Below the pieces are notes generated by a model. It was not told the DNA's origin. It did no database searches and worked only from the letters and a program-made list of their open reading frames with translations. This document shows, piece by piece, positions 1 to 7,524 of a stretch of 21,018 nt of DNA. Position 1 is the stretch's first letter; each line of letters opens with the position of its first letter. The DNA is from JAQGMO01 sp050954505. Its GTDB lineage: Bacteria > Pseudomonadota > Gammaproteobacteria > Burkholderiales > Burkholderiaceae_D. The DNA lies in NCBI GenBank assembly GCA_050954505.1, contig JBPBPY010000218.1, positions 1 through 21,018 of the forward strand, read 5' to 3'. The position numbers and the translations under genes are program-made.

Positions 1-61
1 TCAGCGCCGGATTCTCCCCTTTCGCAGGCAGGTGCTGACATGGCTCGCCGGGCAGCATGGC
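1..61 (-). pseudogene. Decayed 5' fragment of a fifth F-box/LRR gene, continuing past the left edge
   Basis: Read on the minus strand from an ATG at position 58, this stretch encodes MLPGEPCQHLPAKGENPAL. That matches the F-box entry of the neighbouring genes (MRPGEPFQHLPAEVENLVL in the next copy). Compared by hand with the equivalent 60 nt of the copy at 213-1511, 48 of 60 bases are identical with no gaps. Core positions are altered: E to K, V to G, L to P and V to A. A separate minus-strand ATG at 147, a few bases after the out-of-frame tail of the preceding copy, opens a 48-codon frame that stops at position 1-3 and is in a different frame from the F-box remnant. This suggests a frameshift near the 5' end. 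Whether the rest survives is outside the window. Confidence 0.7.
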
Positions 62-151
62 GCTGCGAGGGCATTGCAAGCTGCATTGCAAATTTCTGTG
101 GCGGCAGCAATGGCGCTGGTGGCAGCTGCAGGAATCAAGAAGGGCATGCGC

Positions 152-253
152 TCACTGGCGCACGAAACTGCGCCAGTCCAACTCTTGCTCGGACGAATTC
201 CCCGGTTTTAATTTATGCAGCAGTACCTGCGGCTTGCCACGCAGTGTCTTCAG
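152..253 (-). pseudogene. Out-of-frame C-terminal tail of the truncated F-box/LRR gene
   Basis: In the frame one base off from the preceding open reading frame, the minus strand reads LKTLRGKPQVLLHKLKPGN and then SSEQELDWRSFVRQ, with a TGA at 154-152. It aligns with the C-terminus of the intact copy at 1538-3799 (DKPQVIIADLKPGYF...LDWRDFVPV). The family's terminal signature is therefore still present but no longer translated in phase. The left half of the frame overlaps the last codons of the truncated ORF. The remnant shows that the upstream gene was once full length. Confidence 0.75.
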
Positions 254-1511
254 ACAGGCGTAGCTCGAGCCGCAAGAGCGAGCTGTTCTCGCCCACGGCC
301 TGGGCCAGTGCCGTCAAGCCCAGGTCGCTCCATCCGGCTTGATCCAGGCACAGGGTTTCCAGCTGCGAGGACTGCCTGAGCAACCTTGCCAGGACCACTG
401 CGCCTGCGTCATTAACTTCGCAACCCGACAGGTCCAGCGCGCGCAAACCTGCATGCGCCTGCAGCGCTTGAATGACGTGGACCATGGAGGCTGCTTCGAC
501 ACCCAGGTAGCCTGGCTGGAAATGGATCAGCCCGGTTTGGGACTTCAGCGCTTGTATCATGGCATCATCGTTGCGCTGGCGAAAGTACACCCCGCAGACG
601 ATGAAACCTTGCAGGTTTCCAGACAGGGCGCGGAAAATGCCGCTGTTGTCGGATTGACCCCTGCCATGGAAAACGCATTCGACATGACGAACGCTGCTGG
701 CGGCAAGCGCATCACCAAGTTCGGCGACTGCCGCGCTTTCAAACGATCTGATTGCCGTTCGTAGTGCACCGATGTGCGGCTGCTCGCGAAGCAATGCCGT
801 CAAGCCGAAGCAGGCGTCCTTGCCGAAACAATCGTAGCTCACACGCAGATGCAGTTGCCGGCCCGGTTGACCCAGGCCGGTGATGGATGGCATGGCAGCA
901 CGCAATTCCTGCAGGGCATGGCCGCTGTCAGTACCGGTATTACCGCGCACATCGAGTTCCAGCACCTGCCAGCCGCCGCTGCTGGCGGCAGCCAGCAAGG
1001 CGTCCCAGTGCTTCAGGTTTTCCTGCGCGAGTGCCACCCGTACGTGGGTCAGCGCCGCAGTCGCCGCCCTGGCCTCGGCCTGCAGTGCCGCAGCGGGTGC
1101 CCTGTCGGGATGAAACCAGGTGTCCGCCAGCGTCTTGCTGCAAAACGCCATCGACCGTTCATGACGGCGGCGCTCGATGGCCTCGATCTGCAAGCTCTGC
1201 GGCCGTGATGCGCCATCCATTTTGTATTCGTCGACACGGGCCTTGGCACGTCTCGATATACCAGCGAGTGTGTGCAGCGTGCCGGCACTGAATGTACGCA
1301 GCACCAGATTTTCCACTTCGGCCGGCAAGTGCTGGAATGGCTCTCCGGGCCGCATGGCATTGCGCGCGCGCAGCACGCTGCCAAGTGCCAGCGGGTAGTC
1401 GGCTCCTGCACCACCCTGCGGAGCCGGCGGCGGAATTTCTGCCAAGCGGGGGCCAGGTGCCGGCCATGCGCGGTGCGGCTGGCTGGCCGCTGCGCTTCGG
1501 TTTCCATCCAT
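213..1511 (-). CDS. F-box/LRR protein, C-terminally truncated by an internal deletion
   Basis: A 432-residue ORF from the ATG at 1511. I chose this start because GGAG lies 7 nt upstream (gGGAGACCgagg-like context), matching the intact neighbour, whose start is preceded by GGAGACCacac; a TTG at 1541 overlapping the upstream stop is the alternative. The N-terminus is Ala/Pro/Gly-rich with no signal peptide. Residues about 58-96 form an F-box-like motif (HLPAEVENLVLR...LAGISRRAK). A linker with RHERSMAFCSKTLADTW and RNase-inhibitor-type LRRs (LRALDLSGCEVNDAG) follow. Against the 753-residue paralogue, the sequence stops matching after the SLLRLEL repeat (paralogue about residue 416) and resumes, in another frame, near paralogue residue 719. 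About 300 codons appear to be lost. The last 12 residues are frame-shifted noise. It follows the intact copy by 26 nt, so it was probably cotranscribed with it. The product may be non-functional or a short F-box variant. Confidence 0.8.
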   Translation of the reverse strand: MDGNRSAAASQPHRAWPAPGPRLAEIPPPAPQGGAGADYPLALGSVLRARNAMRPGEPFQHLPAEVENLVLRTFSAGTLHTLAGISRRAKARVDEYKMDGASRPQSLQIEAIERRRHERSMAFCSKTLADTWFHPDRAPAAALQAEARAATAALTHVRVALAQENLKHWDALLAAASSGGWQVLELDVRGNTGTDSGHALQELRAAMPSITGLGQPGRQLHLRVSYDCFGKDACFGLTALLREQPHIGALRTAIRSFESAAVAELGDALAASSVRHVECVFHGRGQSDNSGIFRALSGNLQGFIVCGVYFRQRNDDAMIQALKSQTGLIHFQPGYLGVEAASMVHVIQALQAHAGLRALDLSGCEVNDAGAVVLARLLRQSSQLETLCLDQAGWSDLGLTALAQAVGENSSLLRLELRLSEDTAWQAAGTAA

Positions 1512-1537
1512 CCTCGGTCTCCACGATTGGTGCTGGA

Positions 1538-3799
1538 TCAAACCGGCACGAAATCGCGCCAGTCGAGCTGGGGGTATAAAAAATATCCCGGCTTTAAATC
1601 GGCAATGATGACCTGGGGTTTGTCGGGGGTTGCGGCCAGCAGGTGGGCACGAACAATCTCACGTTTTTCGCGCACGGACCGGGCCTCGTCGCGGTGCTTG
1701 CCCTCCGAAATAATGTTTTCATCAAATGGCGTGAAGAATTTCGAATCGATCGACAGGAACAGCGGCGCCGTGCGCCGGTGCAGCGCAGCCGCAAGTGCGA
1801 GCAGGCTTTCGTGTTCGAAAAAAATCTGGTCGAGCAATATCACGGACAGGGCCGGATGATCGGCAATGGCGTTGAACAAAGCCGGCAACCCGGATGCGTC
1901 GAGCTTGTTCTGGCTCAGATCGAGCAAGCCAAGCTGGCGGTTTTTCTCCAGCGCCGCAGCCAGTTGCGTTGTGCCACGGTCGATGTTGCAGTGGATCAGG
2001 TGCAGCCTGCGCAAGCCGTTTTCGCCGCCGAGCAGCGTGCAAAGCGCATCGAGTGCCAGGTCGCTCACGTCATCGGGTCCGGGACGGCAGATCGGCAAAC
2101 CCTGTACGCTGAGATCGGTCAGCGATGCTTTGCCCTGCAAGCCTGTTGCCAGGCTTGCCAGGGATTCGGCATTCTTGATGACGCCGTCGAGATCGAGGCG
2201 GCGCAGTGTGCGGTTGGTCTGCAGCATGGCGACCAGCGCGTCGATCGGCACTTCATCGCTGGCGCGCAGGCTGAAACGTGCGAGTCCGGTATTGACTGCC
2301 AGGCCCTGCAGCAGATGATCAAGAAACGCGCTGGCCGCAGCGGCGCTGTCGAATTGATCCAGGCAGAGGGTGAAATCTTCCAGCGTGGTGTTATGGCACA
2401 GCATTTGTTCCAGCAGGCGGCCATTTTCTGCCGACTCCTTCCTTGCCTTGAGCAGCAGTGCTTGCAGCGTACGGTTGGCCAGCAAGGCCTTCCACAACGC
2501 TATGTTGCCATCGGCGCAGGGATGGGCATTCAGGGTGTACTTGCCGACACAGAACTCGAAGCGGGTCAGCGAGACATTGCCGGCCAATGCCCGGGAGAGG
2601 GTGGCCATGCCACTGTCGCTCACATACACACCATGCAGGCTCAAGCTTTCCAGCGCACTGGGCGGGCAAATCAATTTGGCCAATGCTGCTGCGGCATCGA
2701 CGCTGAGGTCGCAGCCGTCCAGATGCAGCGCAAGCAGACCGGCATGTCCGGCAAGCGCTTCGACAATCCTGACCAAGGAGCCCGAAGTCGCGAATATTTT
2801 ACCGAGACTGAACTGAGTCAAGCCATGATGCGAGGTCAAGGCGTTGACCAGTGCATCGACGCCAATGCCATGAAAGCTCAAGCCGTCAATGCAGAACTCA
2901 TGCATGCTGTTGCCGGCAATTACCTGGAGAATTTCAGAGTCGCTGGTCTCGGTAAACTGCTTGAACCGGCAATCAAACTTTCGCAGGCGATTGGCGGCAT
3001 CCATGCTGCCAAGCTTCGACAAACTGCTGTGCCGGCAAGCGGCAATTGTCAACATCAGCGCATCGATATATCGGTGCTGGTTCAGGAAAGCATGCAAGCT
3101 CAGCACTGCAGCGTCATCGAACAGCTCGTACGTCAGGCACAGACGCAGCGCCCGGCCCGGATTTTCCACGCCTGTGATGGAACCCATGACGTCGGGCAAG
3201 CTGGCGATGCCCACGCCGTCGACATCGCAACACAGGTCGAGTTCCAGCACTTGCCAGTCAGCGCAACTGGCCGCGGCAAGCAGGTCGCTCCAGTGGACGC
3301 GGTTTTCCGCCGCCAGTGCAACCCGAACATGAGGCGAGGCACTGATCCATTGCCGCGCCCTGGCCTGCCGTGCCGCAGTGGGTGCTTGTTGCGGATGGTC
3401 CCATGTGTCCGCCAGCATCTTGCTTGAATATACCATTTCCCTCTGCCTGCGGCGCTGCGCGATGGCGGCGAAATGCGTTCGCTGCGCCGGCGACAGATCA
3501 TGTTTGCGGTAATCCTGCATACAGGCTTGCGATGCGCGCGAGAGCTGTGCAATGTTGAGCAGATCGAAGACCCGGAAGTTGCGCAGCACAAGTCGGGCGA
3601 CTTCGGCCGGCAAATGCCGGAATGGATCGCCCGGCAGCATCGGCAGATGCTGCCGGGCTGGTTCGCGCACGGATGGCGATCCCGATGGTGCCGGCGTTTG
3701 TTGCCCATGCAACGGCGAGTGCGCTGCCAACACCAGATCTGGCTGCAGCCCTGTCATACGCACTGGCAGGCCTGCCTGCGCAATCCGGTGGTGATCCAT
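1538..3799 (-). CDS. F-box/leucine-rich-repeat protein, putative host-directed effector (intact, group A)
   Basis: 753 residues from the ATG at 3799, with GGAG 7 nt upstream. Residues 1-57 are low-complexity (Pro, Gln, Ala, Ser), without a Sec signal or membrane segment. Residues about 59-97 (PFRHLPAEVARLVLRNF then RVFDLLNIAQLSRAS) fit the eukaryotic F-box pattern, with Leu63-Pro64 in the position that contacts SKP1 in known F-boxes. A conserved linker follows at about 110-190 (QRRRQREMVYSSKMLADTW, WQVLELDL). Then come more than ten LRRs of about 28 residues, for example LGLLDLSQNKLDASGLPALF at 623-642. The end carries the family tail PQVIIADL...LDWRDFVPV. F-box plus LRR is the layout of the Ralstonia GALA/RipG effectors, which recruit plant SKP1-like proteins. 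Secretion and a ubiquitin-ligase role here are inference: no secretion gene is in view. First gene of a cluster, with a long repeat-bearing upstream region. Confidence 0.85.
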   Translation of the reverse strand: MDHHRIAQAGLPVRMTGLQPDLVLAAHSPLHGQQTPAPSGSPSVREPARQHLPMLPGDPFRHLPAEVARLVLRNFRVFDLLNIAQLSRASQACMQDYRKHDLSPAQRTHFAAIAQRRRQREMVYSSKMLADTWDHPQQAPTAARQARARQWISASPHVRVALAAENRVHWSDLLAAASCADWQVLELDLCCDVDGVGIASLPDVMGSITGVENPGRALRLCLTYELFDDAAVLSLHAFLNQHRYIDALMLTIAACRHSSLSKLGSMDAANRLRKFDCRFKQFTETSDSEILQVIAGNSMHEFCIDGLSFHGIGVDALVNALTSHHGLTQFSLGKIFATSGSLVRIVEALAGHAGLLALHLDGCDLSVDAAAALAKLICPPSALESLSLHGVYVSDSGMATLSRALAGNVSLTRFEFCVGKYTLNAHPCADGNIALWKALLANRTLQALLLKARKESAENGRLLEQMLCHNTTLEDFTLCLDQFDSAAAASAFLDHLLQGLAVNTGLARFSLRASDEVPIDALVAMLQTNRTLRRLDLDGVIKNAESLASLATGLQGKASLTDLSVQGLPICRPGPDDVSDLALDALCTLLGGENGLRRLHLIHCNIDRGTTQLAAALEKNRQLGLLDLSQNKLDASGLPALFNAIADHPALSVILLDQIFFEHESLLALAAALHRRTAPLFLSIDSKFFTPFDENIISEGKHRDEARSVREKREIVRAHLLAATPDKPQVIIADLKPGYFLYPQLDWRDFVPV

Positions 3800-4347
3800 G
3801 TGTGGTCTCCGCTGTTATCCGGACGCTGTCAAGTCATGCAATCAAGGCGGGCAATTACCGCTTGCAACGCCGAGCCACGTTCAGGACTCGCAACCGGGGC
3901 ATGCTGCCAAGTCATTTGCTGCGTCATGCAGTGAGTCATTTGCTGCGTCATGCACTGAGTTATGTACTGAGTCACGAGCTGCGTCATGCACTGAGTTATG
4001 TACTGAGTCACGAGCTGCGTCATGCACCGGGTTCTGCTCTGAGTCATGCACTGGGTCCTGCACCGGGTTGTGCAACGAATCATGAAACCGAGGCGCCTCA
4101 TCGGAGAACGCCATGGCAACGTAACCGAGGCACGCAAACAGCCACGCAAGGTCATCAGCAGCTTGAGTAACCAGGATGTGCGGCGCGTTGCGGGTGCAAG
4201 CAAAGATTAAATTTTTTTAACCAACGGCGGTGTCTGGAACCAGGCCCCATTTGCGTTTGCGTTTGCGTTCCCCCTATTCAGGGCCCGCCGCAACAGGACC
4301 TTCAGGCAAGCCGAAACATCGACCGGGATTGACGCAAGCGCCATGGT
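3800..4347. other. 548-nt non-coding region upstream of the group A F-box/LRR cluster
   Basis: This lies between the DUF1501 stop and the F-box/LRR start, both on the minus strand. It holds a 12-bp tandem array (3911-4090), a stray array-like unit at 3834-3845, an AT-rich tract with seven T's around 4208-4221, and a short GCGTTT triplet repeat near 4252-4268. A TTGACA lies on the minus strand about 30 nt before the ATG at 3799, but no matching -10 element follows at a normal distance. I found no convincing intrinsic terminator for the DUF1501 gene. Several short ORFs cross the array only because a 12-bp repeat keeps whole frames open. Confidence 0.6.
3911..4090. repeat. 12-bp minisatellite, 15 degenerate units
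   Basis: Cut into 12-mers from 3911, every unit begins with GTC, GTT or a near variant. The commonest unit is GTCATGCACTGA; others include GTCATTTGCTGC, GTTATGTACTGA and GTCACGAGCTGC. A higher-order 36-bp block (GTTATGTACTGA + GTCACGAGCTGC + a GTCATGCAC unit) occurs twice at 3959-4030, and a 24-bp block occurs twice at 3911-3958. The last five units are more diverged. One extra unit-like copy (GTCATGCAATCA) sits outside at 3834-3845. The array starts about 110 nt upstream of the intact F-box/LRR start. Any regulatory role is inference. Confidence 0.9.
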
Positions 4348-5682
4348 TCAAACCAGGCCGAGGTCGCGCGGTGCCGCTCCTGGAAAAATGCGCGCCAGCT
4401 GCACCGCATTCAAGCCATACAGACGCGCGAACAAACCGCCAAACAGTGCGCGGTATTCGGTCAGCACCGGATAGTCGCGGTTCTGGAACAGGCTGGCCTG
4501 CTCGACGCGGACCTGCTCGCCGGCGATTCGACCGCCCTTGACTGCGCCGCCGAGAACCCAGTACACCGAACCGTGGCCATGGTCGGTGCCGCGGTTGCCA
4601 TTCTCGCGGAAGGTGCGGCCGAATTCGCTGACCACCACTACCACGGTGTCGCGCCACTGTGACCCCATTTCACTGGAAAAACCGGCCAGCCCGCGTCCCA
4701 GTTCCTCGAAGCGGCCTGCCAGGTAGCCATTCGCTGCACCCTGGCCGACATGGGTATCCCAGCCGCCAACATCGACAAAGCCGAGGTTGTAATGGTCTTT
4801 CATCAAGCGGGCAATGCGGCGCGCTTCCAGTTCAAAACCCTTGGCGCTGATGGCGTTGCGGCTGGCCGCCACCATTTCCGCATTCAGCATGTCGGCTCCA
4901 CGCGGCACGCTGCTGGACGCGCTGCGCTTTTCGCTGCTACTTTCGCTGTTCATCTTGCTGTTCGTCCCGCTGCCCGTTTCACTCCTGACTTCCCGCTGCA
5001 CTTCATCACGTACGGCAAAACCGTCGTTGACCGGATGGGCAAGCGCGGTGTTGCCATACATTGCAGCAATGATGCTGCTTTGGCGCGCATCGATGGTTTG
5101 CCTGCCGACATTGCGCAAGCCGGTGTTCGGTATCTGCGCGCTGCCCTGCATGATCAAGGGCAGCTTGTCGGTGAAGGCAATGGCACCGTGGCCATTGAGT
5201 TCATTGGCCAGACGATTGAGAAAACCCGATTGCGAGGCGCTGCGCACACCGTCGGCCTGGCCAAGTTCGATATGGTCCTGGGTTTCGAAATGGCTGCGCG
5301 AGCTGTCGTTGGTGCCGGCAAATGGAATGAAGGCGACCTGGCCTGCGCTGTAGAGCGGCAAGATCGATTGGCGCAGCACCGGATGCAAGCCCCAGTCGGC
5401 GTCCAGCGTCATGGCCGATCCGGGATCGGCCGACGGCTGGGCAATGGCGATATTCGGACGCACTTCCTGATAGAAGCGGCTGCCCAGCGGCACCAGCAGG
5501 CTGGCGGCATCGTAAGCGCCGCGCAGGAATACCACCAGCAGTTTCGATTGCACCGCCGGGGCGGCAAACAAGGTGCCTGCAGCACCGGCCAGCGGCAGGC
5601 CCGCCATGGCTTTGAGCAGGACCCGGCGGCCGTGGGAAGTGGAATTGCAAGCGCAAGCGGAAGCAAAAAAGGAAGCGTTCAT
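4348..5682 (-). CDS. DUF1501 family protein with Tat-type signal peptide
   Basis: 444 residues from the ATG at 5682. GGAG lies 8 nt upstream; the in-frame GTG at 5691 overlaps that ribosome-binding site and is rejected. The N-terminus holds GRRVLLKAMAG followed by a hydrophobic Ala/Leu stretch ending in AAP, a twin-arginine pattern implying folded export. The body is typical DUF1501 (sulfatase-like fold family): LLVVFLRGAYDAASLLVPLG, GGWDTHVGQG, VVVVSEFGRTFRENG, TDHGHG and the closing PRDLGLV. Function is unknown; members are nearly always encoded beside DUF1800 proteins, as here, with only 14 nt between the genes. Residues about 234-257 are an unusual Ser-led tetrapeptide repeat (SETG, SGTN, SKMN, SESS, SEKR, SASS) inserted before an otherwise conserved region. 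Confidence 0.9.
   Translation of the reverse strand: MNASFFASACACNSTSHGRRVLLKAMAGLPLAGAAGTLFAAPAVQSKLLVVFLRGAYDAASLLVPLGSRFYQEVRPNIAIAQPSADPGSAMTLDADWGLHPVLRQSILPLYSAGQVAFIPFAGTNDSSRSHFETQDHIELGQADGVRSASQSGFLNRLANELNGHGAIAFTDKLPLIMQGSAQIPNTGLRNVGRQTIDARQSSIIAAMYGNTALAHPVNDGFAVRDEVQREVRSETGSGTNSKMNSESSSEKRSASSSVPRGADMLNAEMVAASRNAISAKGFELEARRIARLMKDHYNLGFVDVGGWDTHVGQGAANGYLAGRFEELGRGLAGFSSEMGSQWRDTVVVVVSEFGRTFRENGNRGTDHGHGSVYWVLGGAVKGGRIAGEQVRVEQASLFQNRDYPVLTEYRALFGGLFARLYGLNAVQLARIFPGAAPRDLGLV
4912..4983 (-). repeat. Degenerate 12-bp repeat inside the DUF1501 gene
   Basis: Six consecutive 12-nt units on the minus strand each encode Ser-x-x-x (SETG, SGTN, SKMN, SESS, SEKR, SASS). Two more possible units just before (DEVQ, REVR) keep the four-residue spacing, which would extend the tract to about 5007. 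The insertion keeps frame and lies between conserved DUF1501 segments, probably as a surface loop. Its 12-bp period equals that of the intergenic array about 800 bp downstream. Confidence 0.75.
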
Positions 5683-5696
5683 CTGCGTCACTCCGA

Positions 5697-7382
5697 TCAG
5701 TAATGCATCATTTCAGGCGAAGAAAGCAGGAAGGTATTCCACTCCTGCGGCGAGCCGGCCTGGTCGAGCGCCGCGCGCGTGGCCGGACTCAGGCTCTTCT
5801 GCATCGATTCATGGAACAGTGCATTGGCCAGTTGCGGAAAGGCCTGGCGCTCCTGTGCCGGCATGCCGTCGATGCGAAACAGCCCGGCACTGCCCGAGCC
5901 GATGATGCGGGCAATTTCAAACCGCGTGGTCATTTGTCCGGGGCTGGCCCAGGCCGCCTGGGTCATCGGATAGCCGTCGGGGGTCTGGCGGCCAAACAGT
6001 GGCTCGCCCATGCGGTTGAGCCAGTTCATCATGGGCATGGCATTGGTGATCGGCTTGCCGGCATACGCCAGGCGCACGGCCGACATGACGTATAGCTGCG
6101 GGTCCTTGAATTTGCGGCCCAGCGAAGCAGCAAATTCGGCACTGTCGAACAGCGTGCGCAACACCTGGCTGATGTCGCCGTCGGTCTGCATGAAGGTCTT
6201 GGCCATGCGTGCCACCAGTGCGGGCGACGGTTCGTCGGCCACCAGGAACACTGCCAGCTTGCGGCTGATGAAGCGCGCCGTGGCCGGCTGGCGCGCCAGC
6301 AGGGTGATGGCCTGGTCGACTTCGGCCAGGCCGGCACCGCGCACGGTCTGGCCAAGAAACTGCTTGTCGCCGTAATCATGGCGATTGGGATTGAATTCGA
6401 ACAGGCCGTGGCGCACATATTGCGCTTGCAACGCCGGACGCACGCGCGGCATGACCTTCAGGTTTGCCACACCCACGCCGGTAAGAATGCGCGCCAGTTC
6501 CTGCACGTCGCGCTGGCTGTAGCCGCCATCGACACCGAGCGTATGCAGCTCCATCACCTCGCGCGCGTAGTTTTCATTGATGCCGTTGACGGCATTGCGC
6601 TCGTTGTCGAGATAGCTCAGCATGGCGGGATGAAACAGCGACGCTGCCAGCAGGTCGCGAAACCGCCCCAGTACGAATGGACGAATCGCCTGCTCTTCAT
6701 AGTCGCCGATCAGGACACGAATTTCTTTCTTGCCCTGGAAAACATTGAAATGATTGGCCCAGAACCAGGTCAACCGTTCCTGCAACTGCGCTGGCGAATA
6801 CAGCCCGCGCAGCAGTGAGCGCGTTGCGCTCTCGCGGGCCAGACGGTCCAGTTCCCGGCGAAAGCTTTCCCGTGCGGCCTTCCCGGCTTCGTCGCCGGCG
6901 CGCTCCTCGCTGGCCAACCGGCGCTCTTCGGTCTGGCGCACCAGGTCAACCAGCGGGGTCTGGCTGATCGACATCGCTGCAATTTGCGCCGCCACGGGTT
7001 GCGGCAAAGTCACTGCTGACGGGTGGAGCTGGTTTTCCAGCCAGGCTTGCGGGCCGCTGGCGCGCATAGCGGCAACACCGGCGGCATCGGCACCCCAGGC
7101 CACGCGGTTCAGCAATGCCACGGGATCGATGCGCGCCACATTGGCAAGCTGGTTGACCGGCGGCAGCGAATGGCCCAGCGGCGTGGCGTAGGTTTGATAG
7201 GCCTGTGCTGCAGTCATGCCCGCCATCGATGCTGCTGCAGCGGCGCCGCTGCGCCCCTGTCCCAGGCCTTGCGGTTTGCCGGACGCAGCGCAACCCGCCA
7301 GCAGCGCCGCGCTGCAAAATGCCAGTGCCGCACTGCCGAGCCCGAATGCCCTGCATAGGCCAATGTTGAACGATCGCTGCAT
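5697..7382 (-). CDS. DUF1800 family lipoprotein
   Basis: 561 residues from the ATG at 7382; an in-frame GTG at 7457 is less likely because the ATG places a clean signal sequence at the N-terminus. That sequence ends in the lipobox LLAGC with Cys31, so export as a lipoprotein is predicted. An Ala/Gly-rich linker follows, then the DUF1800 domain from about residue 80 to the end (ALLNRVAWGADAAG, FWANHFNVF, NYAREVMELHTLGVDGGYSQ, RDVQELARILTGVG, SPEMMHY). The biochemical function of DUF1800 is unknown. The gene forms a two-gene unit with the downstream DUF1501 gene, a pairing common in Proteobacteria and Planctomycetes. The two products are likely exported and to act together, but the substrate is unknown. 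Confidence 0.9.
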   Translation of the reverse strand: MQRSFNIGLCRAFGLGSAALAFCSAALLAGCAASGKPQGLGQGRSGAAAAASMAGMTAAQAYQTYATPLGHSLPPVNQLANVARIDPVALLNRVAWGADAAGVAAMRASGPQAWLENQLHPSAVTLPQPVAAQIAAMSISQTPLVDLVRQTEERRLASEERAGDEAGKAARESFRRELDRLARESATRSLLRGLYSPAQLQERLTWFWANHFNVFQGKKEIRVLIGDYEEQAIRPFVLGRFRDLLAASLFHPAMLSYLDNERNAVNGINENYAREVMELHTLGVDGGYSQRDVQELARILTGVGVANLKVMPRVRPALQAQYVRHGLFEFNPNRHDYGDKQFLGQTVRGAGLAEVDQAITLLARQPATARFISRKLAVFLVADEPSPALVARMAKTFMQTDGDISQVLRTLFDSAEFAASLGRKFKDPQLYVMSAVRLAYAGKPITNAMPMMNWLNRMGEPLFGRQTPDGYPMTQAAWASPGQMTTRFEIARIIGSGSAGLFRIDGMPAQERQAFPQLANALFHESMQKSLSPATRAALDQAGSPQEWNTFLLSSPEMMHY

Positions 7383-7416
7383 TGCTTGCCTGTCAATGGT
7401 TTGTTTCCCAAGGCAA

Positions 7417-7482
7417 ACAAGGTAACCCGAACCGGGCCACAACAACAGCAAAATCACGTTTTACAATCGATGACAAGGTAAC
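7417..7482. repeat. Direct repeat ACAAGGTAAC upstream of the DUF1800 gene
   Basis: The 10-mer ACAAGGTAAC (GTTACCTTGT on the coding strand) occurs at 7417-7426 and 7473-7482, 56 nt start to start, in the short gap between ampG and the DUF1800 start. The spacing is close to five helical turns, so paired operator sites are possible. No clear -35/-10 pair was found between or beside them. Confidence 0.4.
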
Positions 7483-7524
7483 AATCTGTATCGGCTGCTT
7501 CTGGCCCTGCCGCAGCTGTCCCCT

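Noticed and set aside
1643..3427. 594-codon open frame on the plus strand opposite the group A F-box/LRR gene
   Set aside because: It mirrors a clear LRR gene on the other strand; the Gln/Ala-rich translation shows no domain and is a codon-bias shadow.
3826..3836. TTGACA as promoter -35 for the group A cluster
   Set aside because: It lies only about 30 nt from the ATG with no -10 hexamer at 16-18 nt.
3911..4090. CRISPR array
   Set aside because: The units are 12 bp, contiguous and without spacers, and no cas genes are present.
3881..4114. 77-codon minus-strand frame with HDAARDSV-type repeats
   Set aside because: Open because the 12-bp array lacks stops; no ribosome-binding site before its ATG. 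Kept only as a repeat.
4252..4268. GCGTTT hexamer repeat
   Set aside because: Three short units only; too small to assign meaning, noted within the intergenic entry.
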